In this document: piece by piece, positions 1 to 6,781 of the stretch
How positions within the stretch are numbered: position 1 is the stretch's first letter
Layout: the number at the start of each line of letters is the position of its first letter
From: an uncultured Clostridia bacterium
GTDB lineage: Bacteria; Bacillota; Clostridia; Christensenellales; CAG-917
NCBI GenBank assembly: GCA_934254835.1
Contig: CAKQMI010000017.1
Location: 1 to 34,603, forward strand
DNA length: 34,603 nucleotides
Direction of reading: 5' to 3'
Translations under genes and position numbers: made by a program
Notes under the pieces: generated by a model
The model's input: only the letters and a program-made list of their open reading frames with translations
Told to the model about the DNA's origin: nothing
Database searches by the model: none

Positions 1-10
1 TCCCCTGCCA
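1..10 (+). tRNA. Probable 3' end of tRNA-Trp, cut by window edge
   Basis: The first ten bases end in TGCCA and are followed four bases later by an intrinsic terminator on the same strand. A second copy of this block at 151-227 is preceded by sequence that fits a tRNA 3' half exactly (see 138-160). The acceptor strand CTCCCCT with discriminator G and CCA would pair with AGGGGAG, the type of acceptor stem known for bacterial tRNA-Trp. Only ten bases are visible, so the identity is an inference and the gene body lies outside the window. Confidence 0.4.
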
Positions 11-13
11 ACT

Positions 14-39
14 AACTTACTCTATGAGTAAGTTTTTTT
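14..39 (+). terminator. Intrinsic terminator after the tRNA-like end
   Basis: A perfect 9-bp stem AACTTACTC / GAGTAAGTT (14-22 and 26-34) with a 3-base loop runs into seven T residues (33-39). The T run is present only on the plus strand, so it serves a transcript entering from the left, convergent to purB. Confidence 0.7.
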
Positions 40-137
40 ATTAGGTTTTATTCTGTCGAACACGCAACAAACGCTATCGCGTTTCGGTTGCGTCTGGACG
101 CTACACTTTCGGAATAAATTCCTTCGTTCCGCTATTG

Positions 138-160
138 TTCGAATCGCGTCTCCCCTGCCA
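138..160 (+). pseudogene. Duplicated tRNA 3'-end fragment
   Basis: The segment reads as a tRNA 3' half with correct spacing: T-loop TTCGAAT (138-144), 3' T-stem strand CGCGT (145-149), acceptor strand CTCCCCT (150-156), discriminator G (157) and CCA (158-160). The five bases before the T-loop (TATTG) do not pair with CGCGT and no D-arm or anticodon arm precedes it, so it cannot be a working tRNA. The acceptor strand and G discriminator fit tRNA-Trp best. This is a fragment, as left by integration at a tRNA gene or by a local duplication. Confidence 0.55.
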
Positions 161-163
161 ACT

Positions 164-189
164 AACTTACTCTATGAGTAAGTTTTTTT
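164..189 (+). terminator. Second copy of the intrinsic terminator
   Basis: Identical to the hairpin at 14-39, carried in the second copy of the 77-bp repeat: 9-bp stem, 3-base loop and seven T residues on the plus strand. Confidence 0.65.
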
Positions 190-239
190 ATTAGGTTTTA
201 TTCTGTCGAACACGCAACAAACGCTATAAGGTGCGTTCC

Positions 240-364
240 CACGAGATTGCCACGTCACTTCGTTCCTCGCAATGACAAATGTGTTATTTCGTTGTCGAGG
301 GAGTTCATTGCATTGACAAATGTGTTATTTCGTTGTCGAGGGAGTTCATTGCATTGACAAATGT
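240..364. repeat. 41-bp tandem repeat next to an interspersed-type repeat
   Basis: Two perfect 41-bp units (273-313 and 314-354) begin with TGACAAATGTG and are followed by a 10-base partial unit (355-364). Directly left, 240-280 contains GAGATTGCCACG and CCTCGCAATGAC, a short imperfect hairpin of a kind I recall as interspersed repeats in many bacterial genomes. The block lies between the 77-bp repeat and the purB stop codon. No gene, promoter or purB terminator is seen in 228-379. Confidence 0.9.
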
Positions 365-379
365 TTTTCGTTTGCCCTT

Positions 380-1807
380 TTATACGTTGATTTCGGATTC
401 GATTTTTGATGCAACGGGGTTTTCTTCAAGAATCGGATTCAAAACTTCCAAGATAAAGTCATCGACTTGTTCGGGAGCAAACCCGATAAAGTTTTGGACG
501 TTGACGATTGCAGAAAGCCTATCTTTTACCGCTGAAAACGCATCGTCGCCCGCAATCCTTGTCAAAAGGTCGTTTTCTTTGCCGTCGACTTTGACGGTTT
601 TGCCCGCTTCCATGCTATGAACACGGATTTTTTCGTGCAAAACTTGCCTGTTTCCGCCCGCTTTCACGCATTCCATAAGGATATTTTCGGTTGCCATAAA
701 CGGAAGTTCGGCATTCAAACGGCGCTTAATCATATTCTCGTAAACCACAAGATTTGACGCAACGTTGTTGTAAAGATTGAGAATGCCGTCGACTGCCAAA
801 AACGCCTCGGGAATGACGATACGACGATTTGCGCTGTCGTCCAGCGTGCGTTCAAGCCACTGTGTGCCGGCGGTCATCGCGGTGTTTATCGGAAGCGACA
901 AAACGTAGCGTGACAATGCCGTCATACGCTCGGTGCGCATGGGATTGCGTTTATAAGCCATCGCGGAGCTTCCGATTTGCGTCGATTCAAACGGCTCCTC
1001 GATTTCCTTCATATTTTGCAAAATTCTGATGTCGTTTGCAAATTTCATCGCACTTTCGGCGACGCCCGCAAGGACGTTCAAAAGTTCAAAATCGAATTTC
1101 CTCGTATAGGTCTGACCGCTGACGGCATAGTACTTATCAAAACCCATTTTTGCGCAAACAAGCTTGTTAAGCTCCTTGACCTTTTGATAGTCGCCCTGAA
1201 ACAAATCCTTGAAACTCGCCTGCGTGCCGGTGGTACCCTTTACCCCGCGGAGCTTGAAATCTTTGAGGATTGCCGAAAGATTGTCGTAGTCTTTTGCGAG
1301 GTCCTGCGCCCAAAGCGTCGCGCGTTTTCCGACCGTAGTCGGCTGAGCTGGTTGCAAATGCGTGAACGCAAGCGTCGGAAGATTTTTGTATTTTTCGGCA
1401 AAATTTTTCAGTTTTGCAATCACCGCCACAACCTTATTTCTGACAAGAACGAGAGCCTTATAATAGGAAATAAGATCGGCATTGTCGTCAACGTAGCAAC
1501 TTGTCGCGCCCAAATGGATAATCGGCGCGGCGAGCGGACACTGCAAGCCATAAGCGTAAATTTGCGCCATAACGTCGTGACGCACGATTTTTTCACGTTC
1601 GCGCGCGACGTCGAGGTTGAGATTTGTCACGTTTTGCTTCAATTCCTCGATTTGCCTGTCGGTGATGGCAAGCCCGAGTTCCTTTTCGGACTCCGCCAGC
1701 GCAACCCAAAGTCTGCGCCACAAAACGATTTTTTCTTCTTCCGAAAACACTTCGGACATATCGTGCGATGCGTATCTTGTCACAAGCGGATTTGCGTAAT
1801 CAGACAT
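380..1807 (-). CDS. purB: Adenylosuccinate lyase
   Basis: PurB cleaves SAICAR to AICAR and adenylosuccinate to AMP, releasing fumarate in both steps of purine synthesis. The 475-residue protein shows the fumarase/aspartase-superfamily signature SSAMAYKRNP (about residues 280-289) on the flexible catalytic loop, the HLGATS segment (98-103) and THLQPAQPT (149-157). I start it at the ATG at 1807, because GGAGGT lies seven bases upstream; an upstream in-frame ATG at 1858 would add 17 residues that include the terminator hairpin and has no family support. It is the last gene before the non-coding left end. No other purine gene is nearby, so it seems to stand alone behind the ispH-rpsA terminator. 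Length and motifs are normal and the assignment is secure. Confidence 0.96.
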   Translation of the reverse strand: MSDYANPLVTRYASHDMSEVFSEEEKIVLWRRLWVALAESEKELGLAITDRQIEELKQNVTNLNLDVAREREKIVRHDVMAQIYAYGLQCPLAAPIIHLGATSCYVDDNADLISYYKALVLVRNKVVAVIAKLKNFAEKYKNLPTLAFTHLQPAQPTTVGKRATLWAQDLAKDYDNLSAILKDFKLRGVKGTTGTQASFKDLFQGDYQKVKELNKLVCAKMGFDKYYAVSGQTYTRKFDFELLNVLAGVAESAMKFANDIRILQNMKEIEEPFESTQIGSSAMAYKRNPMRTERMTALSRYVLSLPINTAMTAGTQWLERTLDDSANRRIVIPEAFLAVDGILNLYNNVASNLVVYENMIKRRLNAELPFMATENILMECVKAGGNRQVLHEKIRVHSMEAGKTVKVDGKENDLLTRIAGDDAFSAVKDRLSAIVNVQNFIGFAPEQVDDFILEVLNPILEENPVASKIESEINV

Positions 1808-1819
1808 AATACCTCCGAT

Positions 1820-1849
1820 AAAAAAATACGGGCGACAATCGTGTCGCCC
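1820..1849 (-). terminator. Terminator between ispH-rpsA and purB
   Basis: On the minus strand an 8-bp perfect stem GGGCGACA / TGTCGCCC (1849-1842 and 1837-1830) with a 4-base loop is followed by GTA and seven T residues (1826-1820). It lies 23 bases after the rpsA stop, and its U-run ends only four bases before the purB ribosome binding site. No promoter is visible between terminator and purB, so purB depends on read-through, on a promoter inside rpsA, or on regulated termination. Confidence 0.85.
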
Positions 1850-1872
1850 ATACAGCACAAGGGCTTTAACCC

Positions 1873-4155
1873 TTATTTATTTTCTTCGTCATCGAACTTG
1901 AAATCGATGCCTTTCAACAGGTCGGCGAGAGTTGCGTTACCGCTGTCGCTTACCCATTCGTGCGGTTCGTCGGAGTTGTCGCGACGATCGCGCTTGCGTT
2001 CCTCGGCCTTTTCGGGGTTGTACTCGAACTTCTTTCTGGGAGCGCGAGGAGCCTTGGACTTGACCTCTCCTTCGACAGCGTCAGCGTTTTCTGCGGTTGC
2101 GTCGTCAAAAGCGGGCTTTTCTTCGGGAGCGGGCTCAAGTTCCTTCATCGAAAGAGTGATGCGATTGCCCTCGAAACTGATGACTTTCGCCTCGACTTCC
2201 TGACCTTCTTTCAAAAGCTCGGACGCCTCTTTGACGTACTTGTGCGAAATTTGCGAAACGTGAATCAGACCGTCGATGCCGTCCTCGATTTGCACGAATG
2301 CTCCGAAAGGATGAATCCTTGCGATGGTGCCTTTGATGACCGTGCCGACAGGATATTTTTCGGCGGCGAGCTCATAAGGTTTCTTTTGCAATTGTTTGTA
2401 GCCAAGCGAGATTTTGCCGGTTTCGCGGTCAGCCTTCAAAACGATGAAATCGTAAGTTTGGTTGAGCTCGAGAACTTCGGACGGCTCGTTGATTTTCTTC
2501 CAGCTGAGGTCGCTGATGTGAGCGAGGCAGTCGTAGCCTTTGACGCTGACGAACGCTCCGAAAGATGCAAAACGTTTGACTTTGCCCTTTACGATTGCGC
2601 CGGGAACGACGGTTGACCAGAATGCTTCTTCTTTTTCAGCCTTTTCCTCTTCCAAAATGACGCGTTGCGACGCTGTTACGCGACGACCGTTCTTTTGGAG
2701 CATACGAAGGCGGAGTTTCTTGTCGAGGTAATCTTCGAGGTTGTTGACTCTGCCGATGCGGATTTGACTGCCGGGAATGAATACCGTGAAAGCGCCCAGA
2801 CGACCTTCCAGACCGACAGGATTGCCCTCTTTATTTTTAACGATTTTAAGGGGAGGTTCAACGGTGAATTCTTTGCTGTCGAACGCTTTCAACGCTTCTT
2901 CGTCGTTTTTCTTGACGAGATCGATTTCGCGTTTGGAGAGCGTTACGTAAGTGCTGTCGCCCTTTTTGTTGATGATAACGGCCTCGATGGTGTCGCCTTC
3001 GTGGAAGTCGGCGGGGTTGTAGGAGCCGTCGATGTTGACTTCGGACTTATCGATAAAGCCGTCTTTTTTTCCGCCGATTTCGACAAAAATGCCCGATTCG
3101 TCGGCGTTGATGATTCTGGCGTGAACGCGTTTGCCTTCACGATAGGTTGTAAAACCTGCGGCTTTGTCGGACGCCATGATGTCGTCCATCGTAAGTTCGG
3201 TCTTTGCGCTTTGAGCGGGCGCATCCGCTGCTTCTGCCATCTCTCCTGCCTCGGGAGTGGCGGTGGCTACTTCGGTAATTTCCTCGGTAGCGGTGTTCTC
3301 GGTGGCGTTTTCGAGAACTTCGTTTTGAGTATCACTCATAAAACTTAAAACCTCCTCAATCAACTCATCGGGAGTTGATGCTGCGGCCAGTAAGGCCAAT
3401 GTGTTGTATTTTGATATCATCACGGACTGCAAGTCCGAAACTTTCGTAATGAAAAAAGTGTTGTCATTTATTGACTTTGCAAGCTCGAAAAGGCGATTGC
3501 CGTTGGCACTTGTGACGTCGCTGACGACGACCACCGCGTCCGATGACTTGGAAAGAAAAATCGCTTCTTCTCGTTTTGCTTTTGTAGTATAACAAATTGT
3601 ATCAAAAAAAACAACTGTTTTACAGGTATCCAATGTAATATTTTGTATGTTTTCCTTGATTTTTTGGTATTTTTCCTCAAAAAAAGTGGTTTGAGTGACA
3701 ACGGCAAATTTTTCACCGATATCGAGCGAGATTTCGTCCAAAGTCGTGGCAATTTGGGGCGTTTCGACTGAAAAACCGCAAATTCCTTGCACTTCACGGT
3801 GATTTTTGTCGCCGAGTATTATAATTTTATAGCCTTTTGTAGAATACTCGCGCACAATTTCTTGCACTTTTTTGACCATTGGACAGGTTGCGTCAAAAAC
3901 GTTTGCGCCGATACTCATAAGAAAATCGACGTCTTTCGGAGTTGCTCCGTGGGCGGAGATCACGACGTTTTGCCCGCTTTTTACGCAAGAAAGGTCGTGA
4001 ACGGGCACGATATTTTCCTTTTCCAACCCGTCAACGACCTTTTTGTTGTGTATTAATTCCTCGTATGTCAAACACGGCGCATGCTCTTTTGCAATCGAGA
4101 TTGCACGCTTTACGCCACCGCAAAAACCGAGATATTTTGATTTTATAATTTTCAA
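1873..4155 (-). CDS. ispH-rpsA: IspH reductase fused to ribosomal protein S1
   Basis: Bifunctional protein of 760 residues. Residues 1-270 are 4-hydroxy-3-methylbut-2-enyl diphosphate reductase, the last step of the non-mevalonate isoprenoid pathway. The [4Fe-4S] cysteines are visible as Cys12 (FCGG), Cys91 (DATCP) and Cys188 (DTIC), with substrate-pocket His36 and His119 and Glu121. The usual NSSNT segment reads TSANG (215-219). An acidic Ala/Glu-rich linker (275-325) leads to four S1 RNA-binding domains at about 335-410, 428-500 (divergent), 515-590 and 602-672, then a charged tail. The start is TTG at 4155 with AGAGGTAG just upstream, and the protein then begins MKIIKSKYLGFCGG as IspH should. 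It follows plsC after 11 bases, the classical clostridial cmk-plsC-ispH/rpsA order. Such fusions are known in Clostridia. Confidence 0.95.
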   Translation of the reverse strand: MKIIKSKYLGFCGGVKRAISIAKEHAPCLTYEELIHNKKVVDGLEKENIVPVHDLSCVKSGQNVVISAHGATPKDVDFLMSIGANVFDATCPMVKKVQEIVREYSTKGYKIIILGDKNHREVQGICGFSVETPQIATTLDEISLDIGEKFAVVTQTTFFEEKYQKIKENIQNITLDTCKTVVFFDTICYTTKAKREEAIFLSKSSDAVVVVSDVTSANGNRLFELAKSINDNTFFITKVSDLQSVMISKYNTLALLAAASTPDELIEEVLSFMSDTQNEVLENATENTATEEITEVATATPEAGEMAEAADAPAQSAKTELTMDDIMASDKAAGFTTYREGKRVHARIINADESGIFVEIGGKKDGFIDKSEVNIDGSYNPADFHEGDTIEAVIINKKGDSTYVTLSKREIDLVKKNDEEALKAFDSKEFTVEPPLKIVKNKEGNPVGLEGRLGAFTVFIPGSQIRIGRVNNLEDYLDKKLRLRMLQKNGRRVTASQRVILEEEKAEKEEAFWSTVVPGAIVKGKVKRFASFGAFVSVKGYDCLAHISDLSWKKINEPSEVLELNQTYDFIVLKADRETGKISLGYKQLQKKPYELAAEKYPVGTVIKGTIARIHPFGAFVQIEDGIDGLIHVSQISHKYVKEASELLKEGQEVEAKVISFEGNRITLSMKELEPAPEEKPAFDDATAENADAVEGEVKSKAPRAPRKKFEYNPEKAEERKRDRRDNSDEPHEWVSDSGNATLADLLKGIDFKFDDEENK

Positions 4156-4166
4156 AAAACTACCTC

Positions 4167-4823
4167 TTACTTTTTCGGTTTGACTTTTTTCGGCGGATAT
4201 TGTTTAAGCCCGCGACTTTTTGCGATTTCGTTGGCTTTCACACGGAGTTCTTGCATTTTTTTATACAAAAACTCGGTTGCCTCGGCTTCGTGTTTTCGGT
4301 CAAAACCCTCGGCAAGCAAATCGATAGGTTCGCCAACGACAAGAATATTTCTTCTGAACAGTTTGTGCATTCTGAAATACAGCATCGGCAAGACTTCGAC
4401 TTTTGCGCGCATCGCAAACACCGCAACGCCCTTCTTGAACGGAGCCATAACCTCGGTGCCCGCCTTGTTTCTGGTGCCCTCAGGAAAAATCAAAATATTT
4501 TCGCCACTGTTTAAGACTGCCATAACTTTTTTGAACGCGTCGATATCCGCCTCACCGCGCTTTACGGGGATACAACCGATACTTGTCAAAAACCAGTTGC
4601 CGATTTTCGTCTTGAACGCTTCCTCTTTGACAAGAACGTTGGCGTAGTCTTTCAAAAAAGCATTGAAAATTATCGAGCCGTCGGCAGACGATGCGTAGTG
4701 GTTGGAAATGATGATACCACCCTTGAATTTATCGTAGTTTTCCGCGCCGTACACTTTTGTCGGCCACATCGTTTTTTGCAGAACTTTTGCGATTAATTGC
4801 GAAATTTTTCCAATTTTTGCCAT
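4167..4823 (-). CDS. plsC: 1-acylglycerol-3-phosphate acyltransferase
   Basis: Acylates lysophosphatidic acid to phosphatidic acid at the cytoplasmic membrane. The 218-residue protein carries the acyltransferase blocks in order: NHYASSAD (41-48), GCIPVKRG (83-90), FPEGTR (113-118) and the late VLPMLYF hydrophobic block (144-150). The catalytic block has five residues between His42 and Asp48, where the family normally has four (HX4D); otherwise the protein is typical. The C-terminus is lysine-rich. Its ATG is preceded by GGAG and lies two bases after the cmk stop, so the two are probably co-translated. Between Cmk and IspH-S1 it is in its usual clostridial place. Confidence 0.9.
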   Translation of the reverse strand: MAKIGKISQLIAKVLQKTMWPTKVYGAENYDKFKGGIIISNHYASSADGSIIFNAFLKDYANVLVKEEAFKTKIGNWFLTSIGCIPVKRGEADIDAFKKVMAVLNSGENILIFPEGTRNKAGTEVMAPFKKGVAVFAMRAKVEVLPMLYFRMHKLFRRNILVVGEPIDLLAEGFDRKHEAEATEFLYKKMQELRVKANEIAKSRGLKQYPPKKVKPKK

Positions 4824-4825
4824 AT

Positions 4826-5500
4826 TTATTTCTCCATTTTGTCCAAAACAAATTTAATAACGTCATCAATCGACATATCAGTCGTATCGACGTAAACGGC
4901 GTCGTCGGCTTGTTTTAAGGGAGCGAACGCACGGTGAGAATCGTTGTAGTCGCGGGTTTTGATATCTTCCAAAACCTTGTCGTACGACGGAACGTCACCG
5001 CCCTTTAATTGCAGTTCCTCAAAGCGACGTTTGGCGCGCTCCTCGGGCGTTGCGGTGATGAAAAACTTGTATTTTGCGTCGGGCAAGACGTAGGTTCCTA
5101 TATCACGCCCGTCCAAAACGACCGAGTCGCTTTTTGCGATTTCTCGCTGAAGTTCCACCAATTTTATCCTGACAGACGGCAACGCCGAAATATCCGACGC
5201 TGCTTTTGAAACGTAATGCTCGCGAATGAACGGCGTGACGTTTTCGCCATTGACAAAAATTTGCTGAGCGTCGCCCGTGATAATTTTCATATCGAGATTG
5301 TCAAGAAGTGGCTTGACTTCCTGCTCGTTATTGACGTCAACGCCCTGTTTGACAGCGACGTACGCAAGCGAGCGATACATTGCGCCCGTGTCGAGATAAA
5401 TTATGCCCAGTCGCTTTGCAAGTGCTTTTGCGACGGTGCTTTTTCCTGCGCCGGACGGTCCGTCAAGCGCGATATTGAAATGATTTTCTTGTTTTGCCAT
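4826..5500 (-). CDS. cmk: Cytidylate kinase
   Basis: Phosphorylates CMP and dCMP with ATP, feeding CTP, nucleic-acid and phospholipid precursor pools. The 224-residue protein has the P-loop GPSGAGKS (14-21), the CMP-kinase DTGAMYR motif (37-43), DGRDIGT (130-136) and the ATPEERAKRR lid segment (150-159). It heads the cmk-plsC-ispH/rpsA group. There is no ribosome binding site: the ATG follows a consensus -10 box by only seven bases (see 5508-5535), so the message is predicted to be leaderless. The residues before the P-loop fit the family, so the start is probably right. Confidence 0.96.
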   Translation of the reverse strand: MAKQENHFNIALDGPSGAGKSTVAKALAKRLGIIYLDTGAMYRSLAYVAVKQGVDVNNEQEVKPLLDNLDMKIITGDAQQIFVNGENVTPFIREHYVSKAASDISALPSVRIKLVELQREIAKSDSVVLDGRDIGTYVLPDAKYKFFITATPEERAKRRFEELQLKGGDVPSYDKVLEDIKTRDYNDSHRAFAPLKQADDAVYVDTTDMSIDDVIKFVLDKMEK

Positions 5501-5507
5501 AACAATA

Positions 5508-5535
5508 ATTATATATAATTTACTGAATAAATCAA
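5508..5535 (-). promoter_or_regulatory. Sigma-A-like promoter of cmk, predicted leaderless
   Basis: On the minus strand TTGATT (5535-5530), a 16-base spacer and TATAAT (5513-5508) precede the cmk ATG (5500) by seven bases. The expected transcription start therefore falls on or one base before the A of the start codon. Confidence 0.7.
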
Positions 5536-5557
5536 GCGTTTTTTCGCGTGACGAAAA

Positions 5558-6778
5558 TCAGCGCGACAACGCACGCGCAACGGCGACCGCACTCGACCAG
5601 GCAATTTGCAAATTAAACCCGCCGGTGTACGCATCGACGTCAACGACTTCGCCGATGAAAAACAAGTTTTCAACAAGTTTGCTTTCAAAAGTTTTTGGAT
5701 TGATTTCTTTGACGTTTACGCCACCGCTCGTTACGACGGCTTCTTCAATCGGCGCAAGCGACTTAACAGAAAAATCAAAGTTTTTCAGCAAATTGACCAA
5801 ATTTTTGCGGTTTTCTGCCGAAATTACATTAACTTTTGTGTCTTCTTTTATCCCCGAAAGTTTGACGATAACGGGGATAAGTTTTTTTGGCAACAAGTCG
5901 GACAAAGCGTTTTTGAACTCCTTATTGCTGTAATTTTTGAAGTCGGACAGCACACGCTTGTCAAGGGTTTCGTATGTCAAGGCGGGTTTAAGATCGATTG
6001 AAATTTTGACGTTTATCAAACATATTTTATTGATTTTCGCACTCAGGCTCAAAATCGTAGGTCCCGACACGCCGAACGCCGTGAAAATCATCTCGCCGAA
6101 CTCGCCCGCAATTTTTTTGCCGTCTTTCAATACGCTCACGTCCACGTTTTTAAGAGAAAGCCCCTCAAGTTCCTTTGCGATTTTTTGCTCTTCAACCCTT
6201 ATGGGACAAAGGGACGCGCACGGTTTAATCACGTCGTGACCAAAACTCTTTGCAAACTCATAGCCGTCGCCGGTGCTTCCCGTCAGCGGATATGACACAC
6301 CGCCCGTCGCAACCACGACGGCGTCGCACGTTATCTCGCCTTTGTTTGTTGCAACGATAAACTCGTTTTCGACTTTTTTTACGCTTTCGACGGTCGTATT
6401 AAGTCGCACTTCGACGTTATTTTTCGCGCATGCGTTTGCGAGCGTTTTTATTACGTCCGACGATTTCTGACTTTCGGGAAAAACGCGATTGCCCCGCTCC
6501 ACGACAAGCGACAGCCCGTTTTCTTCCAAAAACGCCATCATATCCTCGCTTGTAAAGCCGTAAATCGCGCTTTGCAAAAACTTTGCGTTGGTGACGACGT
6601 TTTCCAAAAACTCACGCGGGGCGCAGTCGTTTGTGACGTTGCATCTGCCTTTTCCCGTAATATAAAGCTTCTTGCCGAGCTTTTCGTTTTTTTCGACAAG
6701 AATGACTTTATTATTTTTTGAAATCATTGAAGAAGCGAGCATACCGCTCGCTCCTCCGCCTATAACAACGATTTTCAT
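5558..6778 (-). CDS. HI0933/YhiN-family FAD-dependent oxidoreductase
   Basis: A 406-residue flavoprotein of the HI0933 (BaiN/YhiN) family; the physiological substrate is not settled for most members. The N-terminal Rossmann motif GGGASG (7-12) with the acidic end VEKN (28-31) binds FAD, followed by the family hallmark TGKGRCNVTN (41-50). The C-terminus carries the second dinucleotide block FFIGEVVDVDAYTGGFNLQ, typical for this family. It starts three bases after the oadA stop with no clear ribosome binding site, so translation may be coupled. In Clostridia a member of this family commonly precedes cmk, which is the arrangement here. The family is certain; the function is unknown. Confidence 0.9.
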   Translation of the reverse strand: MKIVVIGGGASGMLASSMISKNNKVILVEKNEKLGKKLYITGKGRCNVTNDCAPREFLENVVTNAKFLQSAIYGFTSEDMMAFLEENGLSLVVERGNRVFPESQKSSDVIKTLANACAKNNVEVRLNTTVESVKKVENEFIVATNKGEITCDAVVVATGGVSYPLTGSTGDGYEFAKSFGHDVIKPCASLCPIRVEEQKIAKELEGLSLKNVDVSVLKDGKKIAGEFGEMIFTAFGVSGPTILSLSAKINKICLINVKISIDLKPALTYETLDKRVLSDFKNYSNKEFKNALSDLLPKKLIPVIVKLSGIKEDTKVNVISAENRKNLVNLLKNFDFSVKSLAPIEEAVVTSGGVNVKEINPKTFESKLVENLFFIGEVVDVDAYTGGFNLQIAWSSAVAVARALSR

Positions 6779-6781
6779 CTT

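Larger units (their letters stand above)
1..227. repeat. 77-bp direct repeat, 150-bp period
   Basis: Positions 1-77 and 151-227 are identical. Each copy holds the tRNA-like 3' end, a terminator hairpin and an AT-rich tail running into CGCAACAAACGC. The 73-bp spacer (78-150) completes a hairpin for the first copy: 63-74 pairs with 79-92 apart from a two-base bulge. The left copy may extend past the window edge. Either a tandem duplication or the trace of an element that recombined at a tRNA 3' end would give this picture. The second copy lacks the right hairpin arm, which is replaced by unrelated sequence from 228 onward. Confidence 0.95.

Noticed and set aside
54..210. TGTCGAA sequences at 54-60 and 204-210 as Spo0A boxes
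   Set aside because: The seven-base match lies inside the direct repeat, far from any promoter, and GTCGAA-like strings are common throughout the coding sequence here.
1..364. CRISPR array
   Set aside because: Repeats are 77 bp (two copies) and 41 bp without spacers, and no cas gene is near.
977..2203. Long open frame on the plus strand antisense to purB and the rpsA end
   Set aside because: It is opposite two clearly conserved proteins, has no ribosome binding site and no recognisable motif. The same holds for 19703-20860, 28409-29629 and 30926-31978, which mirror recN, ffh and smc.
1873..4155. IspH-S1 fusion as a frameshift or assembly artefact
   Set aside because: The linker is an uninterrupted reading frame of low-complexity acidic sequence, both halves are intact, and such fusions are known in Clostridia.
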